6,633 bases of DNA, taken from NCBI GenBank assembly GCA_002748015.1, contig PDRH01000081.1:1-6633 (forward strand), written 5' to 3'. A program made the translations under genes and the position numbers. The notes below the pieces were generated by a model. That model was not told the DNA's origin, searched no databases, and was given only the letters and a program-made list of their open reading frames with translations. This DNA comes from Bacteroidota bacterium. GTDB lineage: Bacteria; Bacteroidota; Bacteroidia; Bacteroidales; CAJPTX01. Positions 1 through 6,633 of this stretch are shown piece by piece (within the stretch, counting starts at the first letter, position 1; every line of letters starts with the position of its first letter).

Positions 1-32
1 CGCTATCCCCCAGAGTCAACTGAGCCGCTCCC

Positions 33-83
33 CCCAGGCCGCTCCGAATTTGACCTAGGAGAAATTCGGAGCGGCTACCTGGG
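33..83. repeat. Long GC-rich inverted repeat downstream of radC
   Basis: Bases 38-51 (GCCGCTCCGAATTT) are the exact reverse complement of 62-75, giving a 14-bp perfect stem with a 10-base loop. The structure can be extended: CCCAGG at 33-38 can pair with CCTGGG at 78-83 if three bases (75-77) bulge out and G38 switches partner. A partial direct repeat also exists: CCCCCAG at 7-13 and 31-37, each followed by GCCGCTCC (24-31 and 38-45). It sits about 100 bases beyond the radC stop, where a transcript end would be expected. There is no T-run on either strand, so it may be a terminator or RNA 3' end structure, or one copy of a dispersed intergenic repeat. The stretch 84-178 shows nothing else I can support. 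Confidence 0.6.
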
Positions 84-178
84 CGGAGGGAGTTTGTGGC
101 TAGGGTAGAGCTACCGATAGAGGGGTTGCAAAGGGAAGATTAATACAGAGAAAGGAAGAAGCGGGCAGAGCAAACGCC

Positions 179-886
179 CTACAGGTCGTTCAGCTCGCCG
201 TGGGAGCGCATGGAGTAGTAGTCCGTCTGCGTGAGGATGAGGTGGTCCAGCAGACGGATCTGGAAGAGGGCTAGCGCGCCCTGCATCTGGCTGGTGATGG
301 CGATGTCCTCACGGGAGGCGCGGCACACGCCGCCGGGGTGGTTGTGGGCGCAGATGACGGCATCGGCATCGACGTCAAGGGCTGCGCGGGTGATGGCCTT
401 CACGTCGAAGAGGACGTTCTTGGAGGTGCCACGGCTTATCCGCTCGATACGCAGGAGGCGGGAGGAGCGGTTGAGAAACATGGCCCAGGCCTCCTCGTGG
501 TCGAGGTCGGCGAGGCGGGGCTTGAAGAGGGCGTAGGCCTCCTTGGTGCCGGCTACGTGGGTTCGGTCGTCAACCTCTAGCTCCTTGCGACGGGCCAGCT
601 CAAAGGCCGCGATGAGGGTTACTGCCTTGGCTGGGCCTATGCCGCTGATGCGCATGTAGCGGCTAGCATCGAAACGGGCCATCTCCTTGAGGCTCTGGCT
701 GGCCTCGTTGAGGAAGAGGTCTGCCCCGACCTCTATGGCAGACTTGGTGAGGGTACCGGAGCCGAGGAGTATGGCGATTAGCTCAGGAACAGAGAGCGCC
801 TGGGGGCCCAGGGCCATGAGCCGCTCACGGGGACGCTCATCGCTGGTGAGGTCCTGTATGCGCCGCCCCTTATTCCCCTCGCTCAT
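179..886 (-). CDS. radC: RadC family JAB/MPN-domain protein
   Basis: The protein has 235 residues, close to the usual length of RadC. The N-terminal part carries a helix-hairpin-helix-like segment, RISGIGPAKAV (79-89), typical of DNA-binding proteins. The C-terminal half is a JAB1/MPN+ metalloprotease-like domain with the JAMM pattern HxHx7SxxD: H181, H183, S191 and D194 in HNHPGGVCRASRED, and a conserved upstream acid in EEAWAMFLN (131-139). DHLILT (214-219) is the usual late motif. The exact function is unresolved: the old link to DNA repair in E. coli came from a different locus, and some relatives act in mobile elements or phage defence. Here the context is housekeeping. The start ATG overlaps the menG stop by 4 bases, which fixes the start. 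The stop is TAG, and no gene follows in the remaining 178 bases. Confidence 0.95.
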   Translation of the reverse strand: MSEGNKGRRIQDLTSDERPRERLMALGPQALSVPELIAILLGSGTLTKSAIEVGADLFLNEASQSLKEMARFDASRYMRISGIGPAKAVTLIAAFELARRKELEVDDRTHVAGTKEAYALFKPRLADLDHEEAWAMFLNRSSRLLRIERISRGTSKNVLFDVKAITRAALDVDADAVICAHNHPGGVCRASREDIAITSQMQGALALFQIRLLDHLILTQTDYYSMRSHGELNDL

Positions 887-1581
887 GCCTGCACGTATAC
901 GAGGATAACAGAACCGAGGTTCATACGCCGTACGGTGGCTTGCTTGAAGCCCGCCTGGTTGAGCGCCCTAAAGAGTACCTGAGCCCGCGAGAAGGCCACG
1001 ATGGACTTCGGGAGGTAGAGGTACTCGTGGTAGGCCCCGGCAAAGAGCAGCCCCATGAGGGGGAGGACGGTGTAGGTGTAGAGCTGAAATAGGAGGCGAC
1101 GAAAAGGCCGAATGGGCTGCGCGAACTCCAGAATGGCCATATGCCCCCCGGGGCGGAGTACGCGATGGCACTCGGACATGGCCTGGTAGATATCAGCGAA
1201 ATTGCGCACCCCAAAGGCGCAGGTGATGGCATCGAAGGAGGCAGCGTCGAAGGGAAGCTGCTCAGCGGCCGTACGGTATAGGTCGATATCGCTGGCCAGC
1301 CCTCGCTGGGCTATCTTATGCTCCGCCACACCGAGCATCTCCTCGGAGAAGTCGGTGCCAATAATGCTAGCTACAGGCATACGATGGGCCAGGGCGATAG
1401 TCAAGTCGCCCGTGCCGCAGGCTAAGTCCAGCACGTTCTGCGGACTATCCTTGGCCACGCGATCCACGCAGACTCTCCGCCAGCGGGTATCCTGCCCGAG
1501 GGATATCACCCTATTCAAGCGGTCGTAGCGGTGGGCTACGCGGTTGAATAGGCCCTCTACATCAACGTTCTTCTTGGGCAT
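883..1581 (-). CDS. menG: Demethylmenaquinone methyltransferase (MenG/UbiE family)
   Basis: This SAM-dependent methyltransferase makes menaquinone from demethylmenaquinone, the last step of the pathway; in ubiquinone producers the same family also serves UbiE. Bacteroidales normally use menaquinone only, so menG is the better symbol. The protein has 232 residues, a normal length. It shows the family start FNRVAHRYDRLNRVISLG (12-29), the SAM-binding VLDLACGTGDL (50-60), the acidic residue in GTDFSEEML (75-83), CAFGVRNF (121-128) and LRPGGHMAILEF (142-153), followed by YLPKSI (189-194) in the membrane-facing C-terminal half. The ATG at 1581 lies 18 bases after the purL stop. The TGA stop shares the ATGA with the radC start, so the two genes are probably translationally coupled. 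All expected motifs are intact. Confidence 0.95.
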   Translation of the reverse strand: MPKKNVDVEGLFNRVAHRYDRLNRVISLGQDTRWRRVCVDRVAKDSPQNVLDLACGTGDLTIALAHRMPVASIIGTDFSEEMLGVAEHKIAQRGLASDIDLYRTAAEQLPFDAASFDAITCAFGVRNFADIYQAMSECHRVLRPGGHMAILEFAQPIRPFRRLLFQLYTYTVLPLMGLLFAGAYHEYLYLPKSIVAFSRAQVLFRALNQAGFKQATVRRMNLGSVILVYVQA

Positions 1582-1599
1582 TTAGCCTGAGGCAGGGGC

Positions 1600-3822
1600 T
1601 TAGGCCATGATGTCACCGATGGCGTTCTCGTAATGTTTCCGGTAATCCTTGATGAAACCGAAAGACTCATCGTCTACACGGATTTCAGAACGGGTTACGT
1701 GGCCGATGGCAGTCATGGGAACATTCTGCTCAAGCATGAAGTCCAGGAACTGGGCCTCATTCTCCGGTGCAATGGAGACGATTACCCGGCTTCCAGATTC
1801 TCCGAAGAGGAAGGCATCCATACGTAGCTCTGCATCCGAGGTGATGTCGAAGCCCAGGTTGTTGGGTATGCAAGACTCTATCAGGGTAAGGAACAGCCCC
1901 CCCATGGATATGTCGTGCGCTGAGGCTATCAATCCCTTCTCAATGATCGTAGCCAGCACATTCTGCAGCTCGCACTCCTGCTCTATGGAGAAGTACGGTG
2001 CAGGGGAAGCGGTGATGCCGTGGTGGCGTATGAGGTACTCCGACTGGGAAATGTCGTTCTGGGCGTGGCCTAGCATGTAGATTACGTGACCCTTGGACTG
2101 GAAGGCCAGACCGGTACGGTGCTCCTTCTTCTCCACAAGTCCAAGCATGCCGATGGTCGGCGTGGGGAGAACAGTCTCCTCCTTGCCATTTATATTGGAC
2201 TGGTTGTAGAAGCTGACGTTACCACCCGTTACAGGCGTTCCGAGCTTCTGGCAAGCGATGCCCATCCCCTTGATGGCGTTGACGAACTGCCAGTACACCT
2301 CTGGATTGTAGGGGTTTCCGAAGTTCAGGCAATTGGTTATGGCTAGGGGCTTACCGCCGGAGCAGACAACGTTCCTCGCAGCCTCAGCCACAGCCATCTG
2401 CGCCCCAACTTCTGGGTCAGCCTTTACGTAGCGACCGTTGCAATCCACCGTAACGGCCAGCGCACGCTCCGTCCCCCGTATGGCGACGAGGCCGGCATCT
2501 GACGGCTCGTTGATGGAAAGGTTATAGTTCCCCACCATGGTATCGTACTGCTCTATGGCCCAACGCTTGGAGGCCAGGTTGGGGCTCTGGATGAGCTTCT
2601 GGGCCACCTCCACGAGGTCGGTAGGCTCTGGCACGTCATCGATGTTGAACTTCTTGTACTCCTGGTAGTAGGCGGGCTCGCTATACTCCCTGTCGTATAC
2701 GGGCGCCCCCCCGCCAAGTACCAGGCATTCGGCTGGCACTTTGGCCACTAGCTCGCCGTGGAAGTAGAATTCCAGGAGATCTTGGTCTATCACCTCGCCT
2801 ATCTGCACGCAGTTGATATCCCACTTGGCGAATATGCCCTTAACCTCCTCCTCATGGCCCTTCTTGACCACCACTAGCATACGCTCCTGGGACTCCGAAA
2901 GGAGGATTTCGTCCGGGGTCATGCCCTCCTGGCGCATGGGCACCCTATCGAGCTCTATGCGCATGCCGCTCTCGCCCTTAGCTGACATCTCAGAGGTGGA
3001 GCAGATAATGCCCGCTGCCCCCATGTCCTGCATGCCGATGATAGCATCGGTGCCAGCCAGCTCGAGGGTTGCCTCCAGCAGGAGCTTCTCGGCGAAGGGG
3101 TCGCCAACCTGTATGGCGGGTATATCCTGGGCGGAGTCCTCGGTTATATCGGCCGAGGCGAAGGTTGAGCCATGAATACCGTCCTTACCCGTGGACGAAC
3201 CGACGATGAAGACGGGGTTGCCCGCCCCCTTGGCTATGGCCGAGACCATCTTCTCCGGGCGTACCAGACCAACCGACATGGCGTTCACAAGCGGATTGGT
3301 CTCGTAGGAGGGGTCAAACATGATCTCACCACCGGCCACGGCCACACCAAAGGAATTGCCGTAGTTACCAATGCCCCGCACCACCCCGTCGAAGAGCCAG
3401 CGCGTACGGGCATTCTCCAGCGAACCGAAGCGCAGGGAGTTAAGCTGCGCAACCGGGCGGGCGCCCATGGTGAATATATCACGATTAATGCCCCCTACAC
3501 CGGTGGCAGCACCCTGGTAGGGCTCCACGGCACAGGGGTGGTTATGGCTCTCTATCTTGAAAGCACATCCCCAGCCGTCGCCAACATCCACTAGACCGGC
3601 GTTCTCCTCGCCCGCCCCGACCAGCAGGGCCTCCCCATCGCGCGGGAGCGTCTTGATCCACTTGATGCTATTCTTGTAGGAGGCGTGCTCGCTCCACATC
3701 ACCGAGAAGATGCTCAGCTCGGTAAAGTTGGGTTCCCTACCCAGCAGTTCGACTATCCTATCGTACTCCTCAGGCAGTATCTGTAGCTCTTCAAGGGTGG
3801 CTGCGAGTTTCTTGTCGGTCAT
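1600..3822 (-). CDS. purL: Phosphoribosylformylglycinamidine synthase subunit PurL (small form)
   Basis: PurL catalyses the ATP-dependent amidation of FGAR to FGAM, the fourth step of purine synthesis, in the cytoplasm. The 740-residue length is that of the small form, which needs separate PurQ (glutaminase) and PurS subunits; neither is in this window. Motifs include MWSEHASYK (42-50) and KIESHNHP (89-96) with catalytic-site histidines, then GAATGVGGINRD (104-115), GAR (120-122), QDMGAAGI (265-272), the second-half repeat motifs ITNCLNFGNP (495-504) and TGGNVSFYN (532-540), and AHDISMGGL (635-643). The two halves are the usual tandem AIR-synthase-like domains, and no C-terminal glutamine amidotransferase domain is present. 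The start is the ATG at 3822, with no Shine-Dalgarno sequence, and the stop is TAA. It is separated from the membrane gene by 84 bases and from menG by 18. No frameshift or missing catalytic residue is seen; ESHNHPC has Cys where Ser is common. Confidence 0.97.
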   Translation of the reverse strand: MTDKKLAATLEELQILPEEYDRIVELLGREPNFTELSIFSVMWSEHASYKNSIKWIKTLPRDGEALLVGAGEENAGLVDVGDGWGCAFKIESHNHPCAVEPYQGAATGVGGINRDIFTMGARPVAQLNSLRFGSLENARTRWLFDGVVRGIGNYGNSFGVAVAGGEIMFDPSYETNPLVNAMSVGLVRPEKMVSAIAKGAGNPVFIVGSSTGKDGIHGSTFASADITEDSAQDIPAIQVGDPFAEKLLLEATLELAGTDAIIGMQDMGAAGIICSTSEMSAKGESGMRIELDRVPMRQEGMTPDEILLSESQERMLVVVKKGHEEEVKGIFAKWDINCVQIGEVIDQDLLEFYFHGELVAKVPAECLVLGGGAPVYDREYSEPAYYQEYKKFNIDDVPEPTDLVEVAQKLIQSPNLASKRWAIEQYDTMVGNYNLSINEPSDAGLVAIRGTERALAVTVDCNGRYVKADPEVGAQMAVAEAARNVVCSGGKPLAITNCLNFGNPYNPEVYWQFVNAIKGMGIACQKLGTPVTGGNVSFYNQSNINGKEETVLPTPTIGMLGLVEKKEHRTGLAFQSKGHVIYMLGHAQNDISQSEYLIRHHGITASPAPYFSIEQECELQNVLATIIEKGLIASAHDISMGGLFLTLIESCIPNNLGFDITSDAELRMDAFLFGESGSRVIVSIAPENEAQFLDFMLEQNVPMTAIGHVTRSEIRVDDESFGFIKDYRKHYENAIGDIMA

Positions 3823-3886
3823 GACGGCTTGGTTTTACGTATTATGCGGTTCACGTTGCATCGGGTTGCTATACCCTACGCCGTCG

Positions 3887-3894
3887 CGAAGGTA
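3887..3894 (-). promoter_or_regulatory. candidate Bacteroidota -7 element upstream of purL
   Basis: In the 84-base gap before purL the minus strand reads TACCTTCG, one mismatch from the Bacteroidota sigma-ABfr -7 consensus TAnnTTTG, and a TTTTTT run lies 2 bases upstream (3902-3897). I found no clear TTTG-like -33 element at the expected distance. This would place a transcript start some 55-60 bases before the purL ATG and let purL-menG-radC be expressed apart from tsaE. The element is short and could occur by chance. Confidence 0.3.
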
Positions 3895-3906
3895 GGAAAA
3901 AATGCT

Positions 3907-5163
3907 TTACGCCCCCCTCCGTTCATGCGCCCGCATGGTAGCCTGTAGCCCCCAAAAGAGGAGAAGACTCGCCAGCAGCATATACAGCGGCAAACGCTCG
4001 GTATGGGCATGAAGTGCAGAGACAGCCGCCGCCATGGGGTTGCGCAAGAAGAAGGAGTCCTCGGGTAGGTTGCGCATGGTCCATTTGGCGAGCACCGTCC
4101 CCTGGCGCATAAGCACCACACCGGGGTGCGCACGGATGACGGTCTTGAGTACCCGCTCATCGCCTACGTATATGGGAACATGTAGCCCCTTGGTGGCAAA
4201 CTGCGCGCGCACCTCCTGGGGGGAGGCGGTGGCGAGTATCATTCTCATGCCGTAGTCGGTCACGCTATCGTACAGTCGGTTGAGGCGGTCGACATCATCA
4301 GAGGAAATACGCTCTATAAAGGGACTAACAACCATGAGAAGGTCGCCAGGCTTACGTAGGATCTCTAGGGCCACGTCCTGCCCTGCGGGATCATTGAGGT
4401 AGAACTCCTTTATGGGGGGCTGGTATCCCTGCTTGACCATGACGGTTTCGCTGGATACGTAGGTCCATGTGCTATCCTCCCAGGGGTAGTTGTCCTCGGT
4501 GAATTCCTGCTGCTTGCCATCCTTCTCGTAGATGAAGGTTGTGGCGTACTCATCTGCGGGTGCACCGGGCGGGGTGGTCATGCCATCGGGTATGCTGGCG
4601 CCGATGTGGTAGGCGCGGAAGTCGAGCATTGGGAGGTGGCGCACTGCGTAGATACCCGGAGCTATGGAAGCCAAAGCGAGGAGCCCCCATAGAGCAAACT
4701 GAGCGTAGCGGTATCGCCTGGAGATGTATAGCTGGTTCTTCCAGGGACCTACGATGAGGAGTACCGCCGCGGAGAGGAAAAGAAGGTTCTTGTAGAAGGT
4801 CTGCCAGTTGGTGATTTTGATGGCATCGCCGAAGCACCCGCAGTCAGTAACAGGGTTAGCTATGGCTAGGTAGAGGGTAAGCGGGGTGAAGAATGCCATG
4901 AAAAGGAATATACCCCAGGTGGCCAGGGGGCGCAGCTCATCGAGCAGCATCAGCATGCCGAGGAGCAGCTCGGCCCCAGAGAGGAGGATGGAGAAGACCA
5001 GCGCGAATGAGTGCAGACCATCCATACCAAAAGCGGTGAAGTAGTCCTGCAGCTTGTAGGCAAAGCCGTAGGGATCAACAACCTTGACGAAGCCGGAGAA
5101 GGTGAACGTCAGGCCGAGGAGTAGACGCGCTACGAGGCGAAGAATGCGGAGTAGGTTTTGCAT
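3907..5163 (-). CDS. DoxX/MauE-like membrane protein with C-terminal thioredoxin-like region (BT_3928 type)
   Basis: This is a 418-residue inner-membrane protein. Hydrophobic segments lie at about 9-26, 50-74, 79-101, 125-141 and 153-173, with one more at 391-407. The first part matches the DoxX/MauE-like family: FSGFVKVVDPYGFAYKLQDY (22-41) and the cysteine pair in TDCGCFGD (106-113) after the third segment. C108 and C110 are the only cysteines. Residues about 185-385 form a soluble region whose end (AHPGVVLMRQGTVLAKW, 345-361) resembles the last strands of a thioredoxin fold, but with no CxxC. Bacteroidales carry similar proteins annotated as BT_3928-family or DoxX-family. MauE is linked to disulfide formation or maturation of methylamine dehydrogenase, so a redox or assembly role at the membrane is an inference; the substrate is unknown. 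It starts 5 bases after the tsaE stop and is probably translated from the same message. The thioredoxin assignment is tentative; the DoxX/MauE part is firm. Confidence 0.85.
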   Translation of the reverse strand: MQNLLRILRLVARLLLGLTFTFSGFVKVVDPYGFAYKLQDYFTAFGMDGLHSFALVFSILLSGAELLLGMLMLLDELRPLATWGIFLFMAFFTPLTLYLAIANPVTDCGCFGDAIKITNWQTFYKNLLFLSAAVLLIVGPWKNQLYISRRYRYAQFALWGLLALASIAPGIYAVRHLPMLDFRAYHIGASIPDGMTTPPGAPADEYATTFIYEKDGKQQEFTEDNYPWEDSTWTYVSSETVMVKQGYQPPIKEFYLNDPAGQDVALEILRKPGDLLMVVSPFIERISSDDVDRLNRLYDSVTDYGMRMILATASPQEVRAQFATKGLHVPIYVGDERVLKTVIRAHPGVVLMRQGTVLAKWTMRNLPEDSFFLRNPMAAAVSALHAHTERLPLYMLLASLLLFWGLQATMRAHERRGA

Positions 5164-5168
5164 AGGGC

Positions 5169-5597
5169 TTAGAGTGTAAAGGATATGGTACGTAGGCCAT
5201 CGTCGTCGACAGCGAGGGTTACATCCAATCTATCCTGCGGGAGCAGAGGTTCAACGACCGAGGGCCACTCCATGAGTACGCGGGCATTGGGATCGTTGAA
5301 GTAATCCTCTAGACCGAGGTCAAAGGCCTCGTCCAGAGACTCGATGCGGTAGAAGTCCATATGGTATACCCGCTGGCCGTTTGCAGTATGGTATTCATTG
5401 ATTAGGGAGAAGGTGGGGGAGGTTACCTCATCGAGTACCTCCCAGTGGCGGGCAAGCGCCTTGATAAAGGTGGTCTTCCCAAAACCCATGCCACCCCAGA
5501 AGGCGATAATCCCCCGCTCCTCCACCAAGGTGGCGAAGCTGGCGGCCACCTGGGGTAGGGCCTCCAGCCTTGGAATTGGAATAATATGCTGGCTCAT
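5169..5597 (-). CDS. tsaE: tRNA threonylcarbamoyladenosine biosynthesis ATPase TsaE
   Basis: TsaE is the P-loop ATPase that acts with TsaB and TsaD in the cytoplasm to put the threonylcarbamoyl group on A37 of ANN-decoding tRNAs (t6A). The 142-residue length is typical of the family. Visible motifs are the Walker A GGMGFGKTT (35-43), TSPTFSLINEY (59-69), HMDFYRI (79-85) and the family hallmark MEWP with its conserved Glu (109-112). One oddity is that the Walker A residue just before GK is Phe (40), where TsaE proteins usually have Ala or Ser. The ATG at 5597 is the only start that keeps the full N-terminal segment; no Shine-Dalgarno sequence precedes it. It follows porX and a stem-loop, and its TAA stop is only 5 bases from the next start, so it is almost certainly co-transcribed with the membrane protein downstream. 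Confidence 0.93.
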   Translation of the reverse strand: MSQHIIPIPRLEALPQVAASFATLVEERGIIAFWGGMGFGKTTFIKALARHWEVLDEVTSPTFSLINEYHTANGQRVYHMDFYRIESLDEAFDLGLEDYFNDPNARVLMEWPSVVEPLLPQDRLDVTLAVDDDGLRTISFTL

Positions 5598-5612
5598 GCG
5601 TACAATATTTTA

Positions 5613-5643
5613 CCCCTTCCCCATCTGCCTGAAGGGGAAGGGG
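5613..5643 (-). terminator. GC-rich stem-loop in the porX-tsaE gap, possible weak terminator or attenuator
   Basis: CCCCTTCCCC at 5613-5622 is the exact reverse complement of GGGGAAGGGG at 5634-5643, with an 11-base loop. It fills about half of the 64-base gap between the porX stop and the tsaE start. On the transcribed strand it is followed by TAAAATATTG, which is AT-rich but not a proper U-run, so a Rho-independent terminator is only possible. It could also tune tsaE expression or processing. The tsaE ATG lies 15 bases beyond the stem. Confidence 0.35.
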
Positions 5644-5661
5644 GTGGTGTCAACCGTTTGG

Positions 5662-6633
5662 CTAGCGTGGACGTAGCGATACGATGGGTACAATCATCTC
5701 CTCGAGGGACACCCCACCATGCTGGAAGGAGTCGCGATAGAGATTGACGTACTGGTTGTAGTTGTTTGGATAGACGAAGTATCCATTCTGGGGGGCAAAG
5801 ACGAAGCGGCTCGACACGTGGGACTGCGGCAGATGCGCCTCCTGCGGGTGGATGACCTCAAATACCTCCTTGGGGTTGTAGTCGAGGTTCTTGCCCATCT
5901 TGTAGCGCAGATTGGTGGTAGTATCCCTATGGCCAACCACCCGAAGCGGCTTCTTAACCTGTATGGAGCCGTGGTCTGTGGTAATGATAAGGCGCACGGG
6001 ATACTGGGCGGCCTGCTGCAGGAACTGGTAGAGGTCCGAGTGCTTAAACCACGACTCGGTGAGCGAGAGGTAGCCGTGGACATCGCTAGCAATCTGGCGT
6101 ACCATCTGCATGTCGTGGCGGGAGTGGGAGAGCATATCGACGAAGTTGTACACCATAACGGTGAGATCGTTGCGCAGCAGCTCCATGTAGTTTCCATCCT
6201 TCATGGGCGTTCCATCGAGGGTTGCCCCCTTGTAGAATGCCATCTTGTAGTCCTTGCCGAGGCGCTGGATGTGCAGACGCAGCAGCTCCTCCTCGTGCAT
6301 GTTCTTGCCCTCGGGCTCATTCTCCGAGACCCACAGGTTCGGATAACGCTCGCTGATTTCCAGGGGCATGAGGCCGGCAAAGAGGGCGTTCCGCGCATAG
6401 TGGGTCACGGTGGGTAGGATGGAGTAATACGTACCCTCCCGGTCAACCGTCCACTGGGGGGCCATCAGCTCGCGGAGTATGCGCCACTGGTCGAAGCGCA
6501 GGTTATCAATCACCAGCAGCAGGACAGATTCACCGGCATCAATGTGGGGGAATACCCTGTCGCGAAGCACATTGGGCGATAGGCAGGGGTGCTCACCCTC
6601 CGGCTCGAACCAGCTGAGGTAGTTGCGACGGAT
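5662..6633 (-). CDS. porX: PorX-like PglZ-domain response regulator, 3' part (5' end outside window)
   Basis: The reading frame is open through the right edge, giving 323 residues that end at a TAG stop. The 302-residue version beginning at a GTG (6570) is not the real start: 21 more in-frame codons precede it up to the edge. What is visible is a PglZ domain of the alkaline phosphatase superfamily. Fragment residues include the metal-site aspartate in IDNLRFDQW (about 43), the PTVT segment that in this superfamily carries the nucleophile (about 74-77), DMLSH (166-170), TTDHG (219-222) and the closing FQHGGVSLEEMIVP (about 303-315). Known PorX proteins are roughly 520 residues, with an N-terminal receiver domain before PglZ; that half, with its phosphorylated aspartate, is off the window. 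PorX works with the kinase PorY to control the type IX secretion system in Porphyromonas and relatives, and its PglZ domain has been reported as an oligonucleotide phosphodiesterase. Placement next to tsaE fits Bacteroidales. An orphan PglZ protein without a receiver domain cannot be excluded. Confidence 0.85.
   Translation of the reverse strand: MRRNYLSWFEPEGEHPCLSPNVLRDRVFPHIDAGESVLLLVIDNLRFDQWRILRELMAPQWTVDREGTYYSILPTVTHYARNALFAGLMPLEISERYPNLWVSENEPEGKNMHEEELLRLHIQRLGKDYKMAFYKGATLDGTPMKDGNYMELLRNDLTVMVYNFVDMLSHSRHDMQMVRQIASDVHGYLSLTESWFKHSDLYQFLQQAAQYPVRLIITTDHGSIQVKKPLRVVGHRDTTTNLRYKMGKNLDYNPKEVFEVIHPQEAHLPQSHVSSRFVFAPQNGYFVYPNNYNQYVNLYRDSFQHGGVSLEEMIVPIVSLRPR

Noticed and set aside
163..179. 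Short GGGC/GCCC hairpin just at the radC stop, as a terminator
   Set aside because: The stem is only 4 bp, overlaps the stop codon, and is followed by a mixed pyrimidine stretch rather than a T-run.
179..886. RadC as a sign of a mobile element or anti-phage island
   Set aside because: RadC proteins occur in such islands, but here it is coupled to menG in a housekeeping run, with no integrase, transposase or att-like repeats in the window.
1649..2080. 143-codon plus-strand frame, and others within 2086-3594
   Set aside because: All are antisense to purL, whose motifs run without a break along the minus strand. Their composition is that of shadow frames.
3823..3906. Purine riboswitch or other structured leader ahead of purL
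   Set aside because: Only a 4-bp GGGT/ACCC hairpin is visible (3863-3876). There is no three-way junction and too little room for a purine aptamer plus expression platform.
5598..5661. TTGACA-like sequence in the porX-tsaE gap as a -35 box
   Set aside because: The nearest TA-rich element is about 35 bases away, too far for a promoter, and Bacteroidota do not use the TTGACA/TATAAT pair.
5719..6417. 232-codon open frame on the plus strand
   Set aside because: It lies fully antisense to the PglZ domain of porX, which has clear family motifs. The translation has no recognisable domain and looks like a shadow frame in GC-rich DNA.

Overview
All six recognisable genes lie on the minus strand and read from the right edge towards the left. 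The most likely source is a Bacteroidota bacterium, order Bacteroidales and plausibly Porphyromonas or a relative. The evidence is a PorX-type PglZ-domain protein (type IX secretion regulator) directly upstream of tsaE, a DoxX/MauE-like membrane protein of the BT_3928 type, and the lack of Shine-Dalgarno sequences ahead of the start codons. Spot counts of 60-base lines give about 55-63% G+C, which is high for the order, so I do not name a species.

Layout in transcription order. 6633-5662: 3' part of porX, with its receiver-domain end beyond the window. 5661-5598: short gap holding a perfect 10-bp GC-rich stem-loop. 5597-5169: tsaE, of the tRNA t6A pathway. 5163-3907: DoxX/MauE-like membrane protein with a cysteine-free, possibly thioredoxin-like C-terminal region. 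3906-3823: 84-base gap with a candidate promoter element. 3822-1600: purL, the small form of FGAM synthase. 1581-883: menG/ubiE, menaquinone methyltransferase. 886-179: radC, overlapping menG by an ATGA. 178-1: non-coding, with a strong inverted repeat near its left end.

The genes from tsaE to radC are closely packed (gaps of 5, 84 and 18 bases and one 4-base overlap) and probably form one or two transcription units. Their functions are unrelated housekeeping jobs: tRNA modification, membrane redox or transport of unknown detail, purine synthesis, menaquinone synthesis and a RadC-family protein. porX may be transcribed with them or be partly separated by the stem-loop.

I see no mobile element, CRISPR array, RNA gene or defence system. 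The points most worth a second look are the membrane fusion protein with only one pair of cysteines, the small-form PurL in a Bacteroidales-like background, the substituted Walker A motif of TsaE, and the two intergenic inverted repeats.
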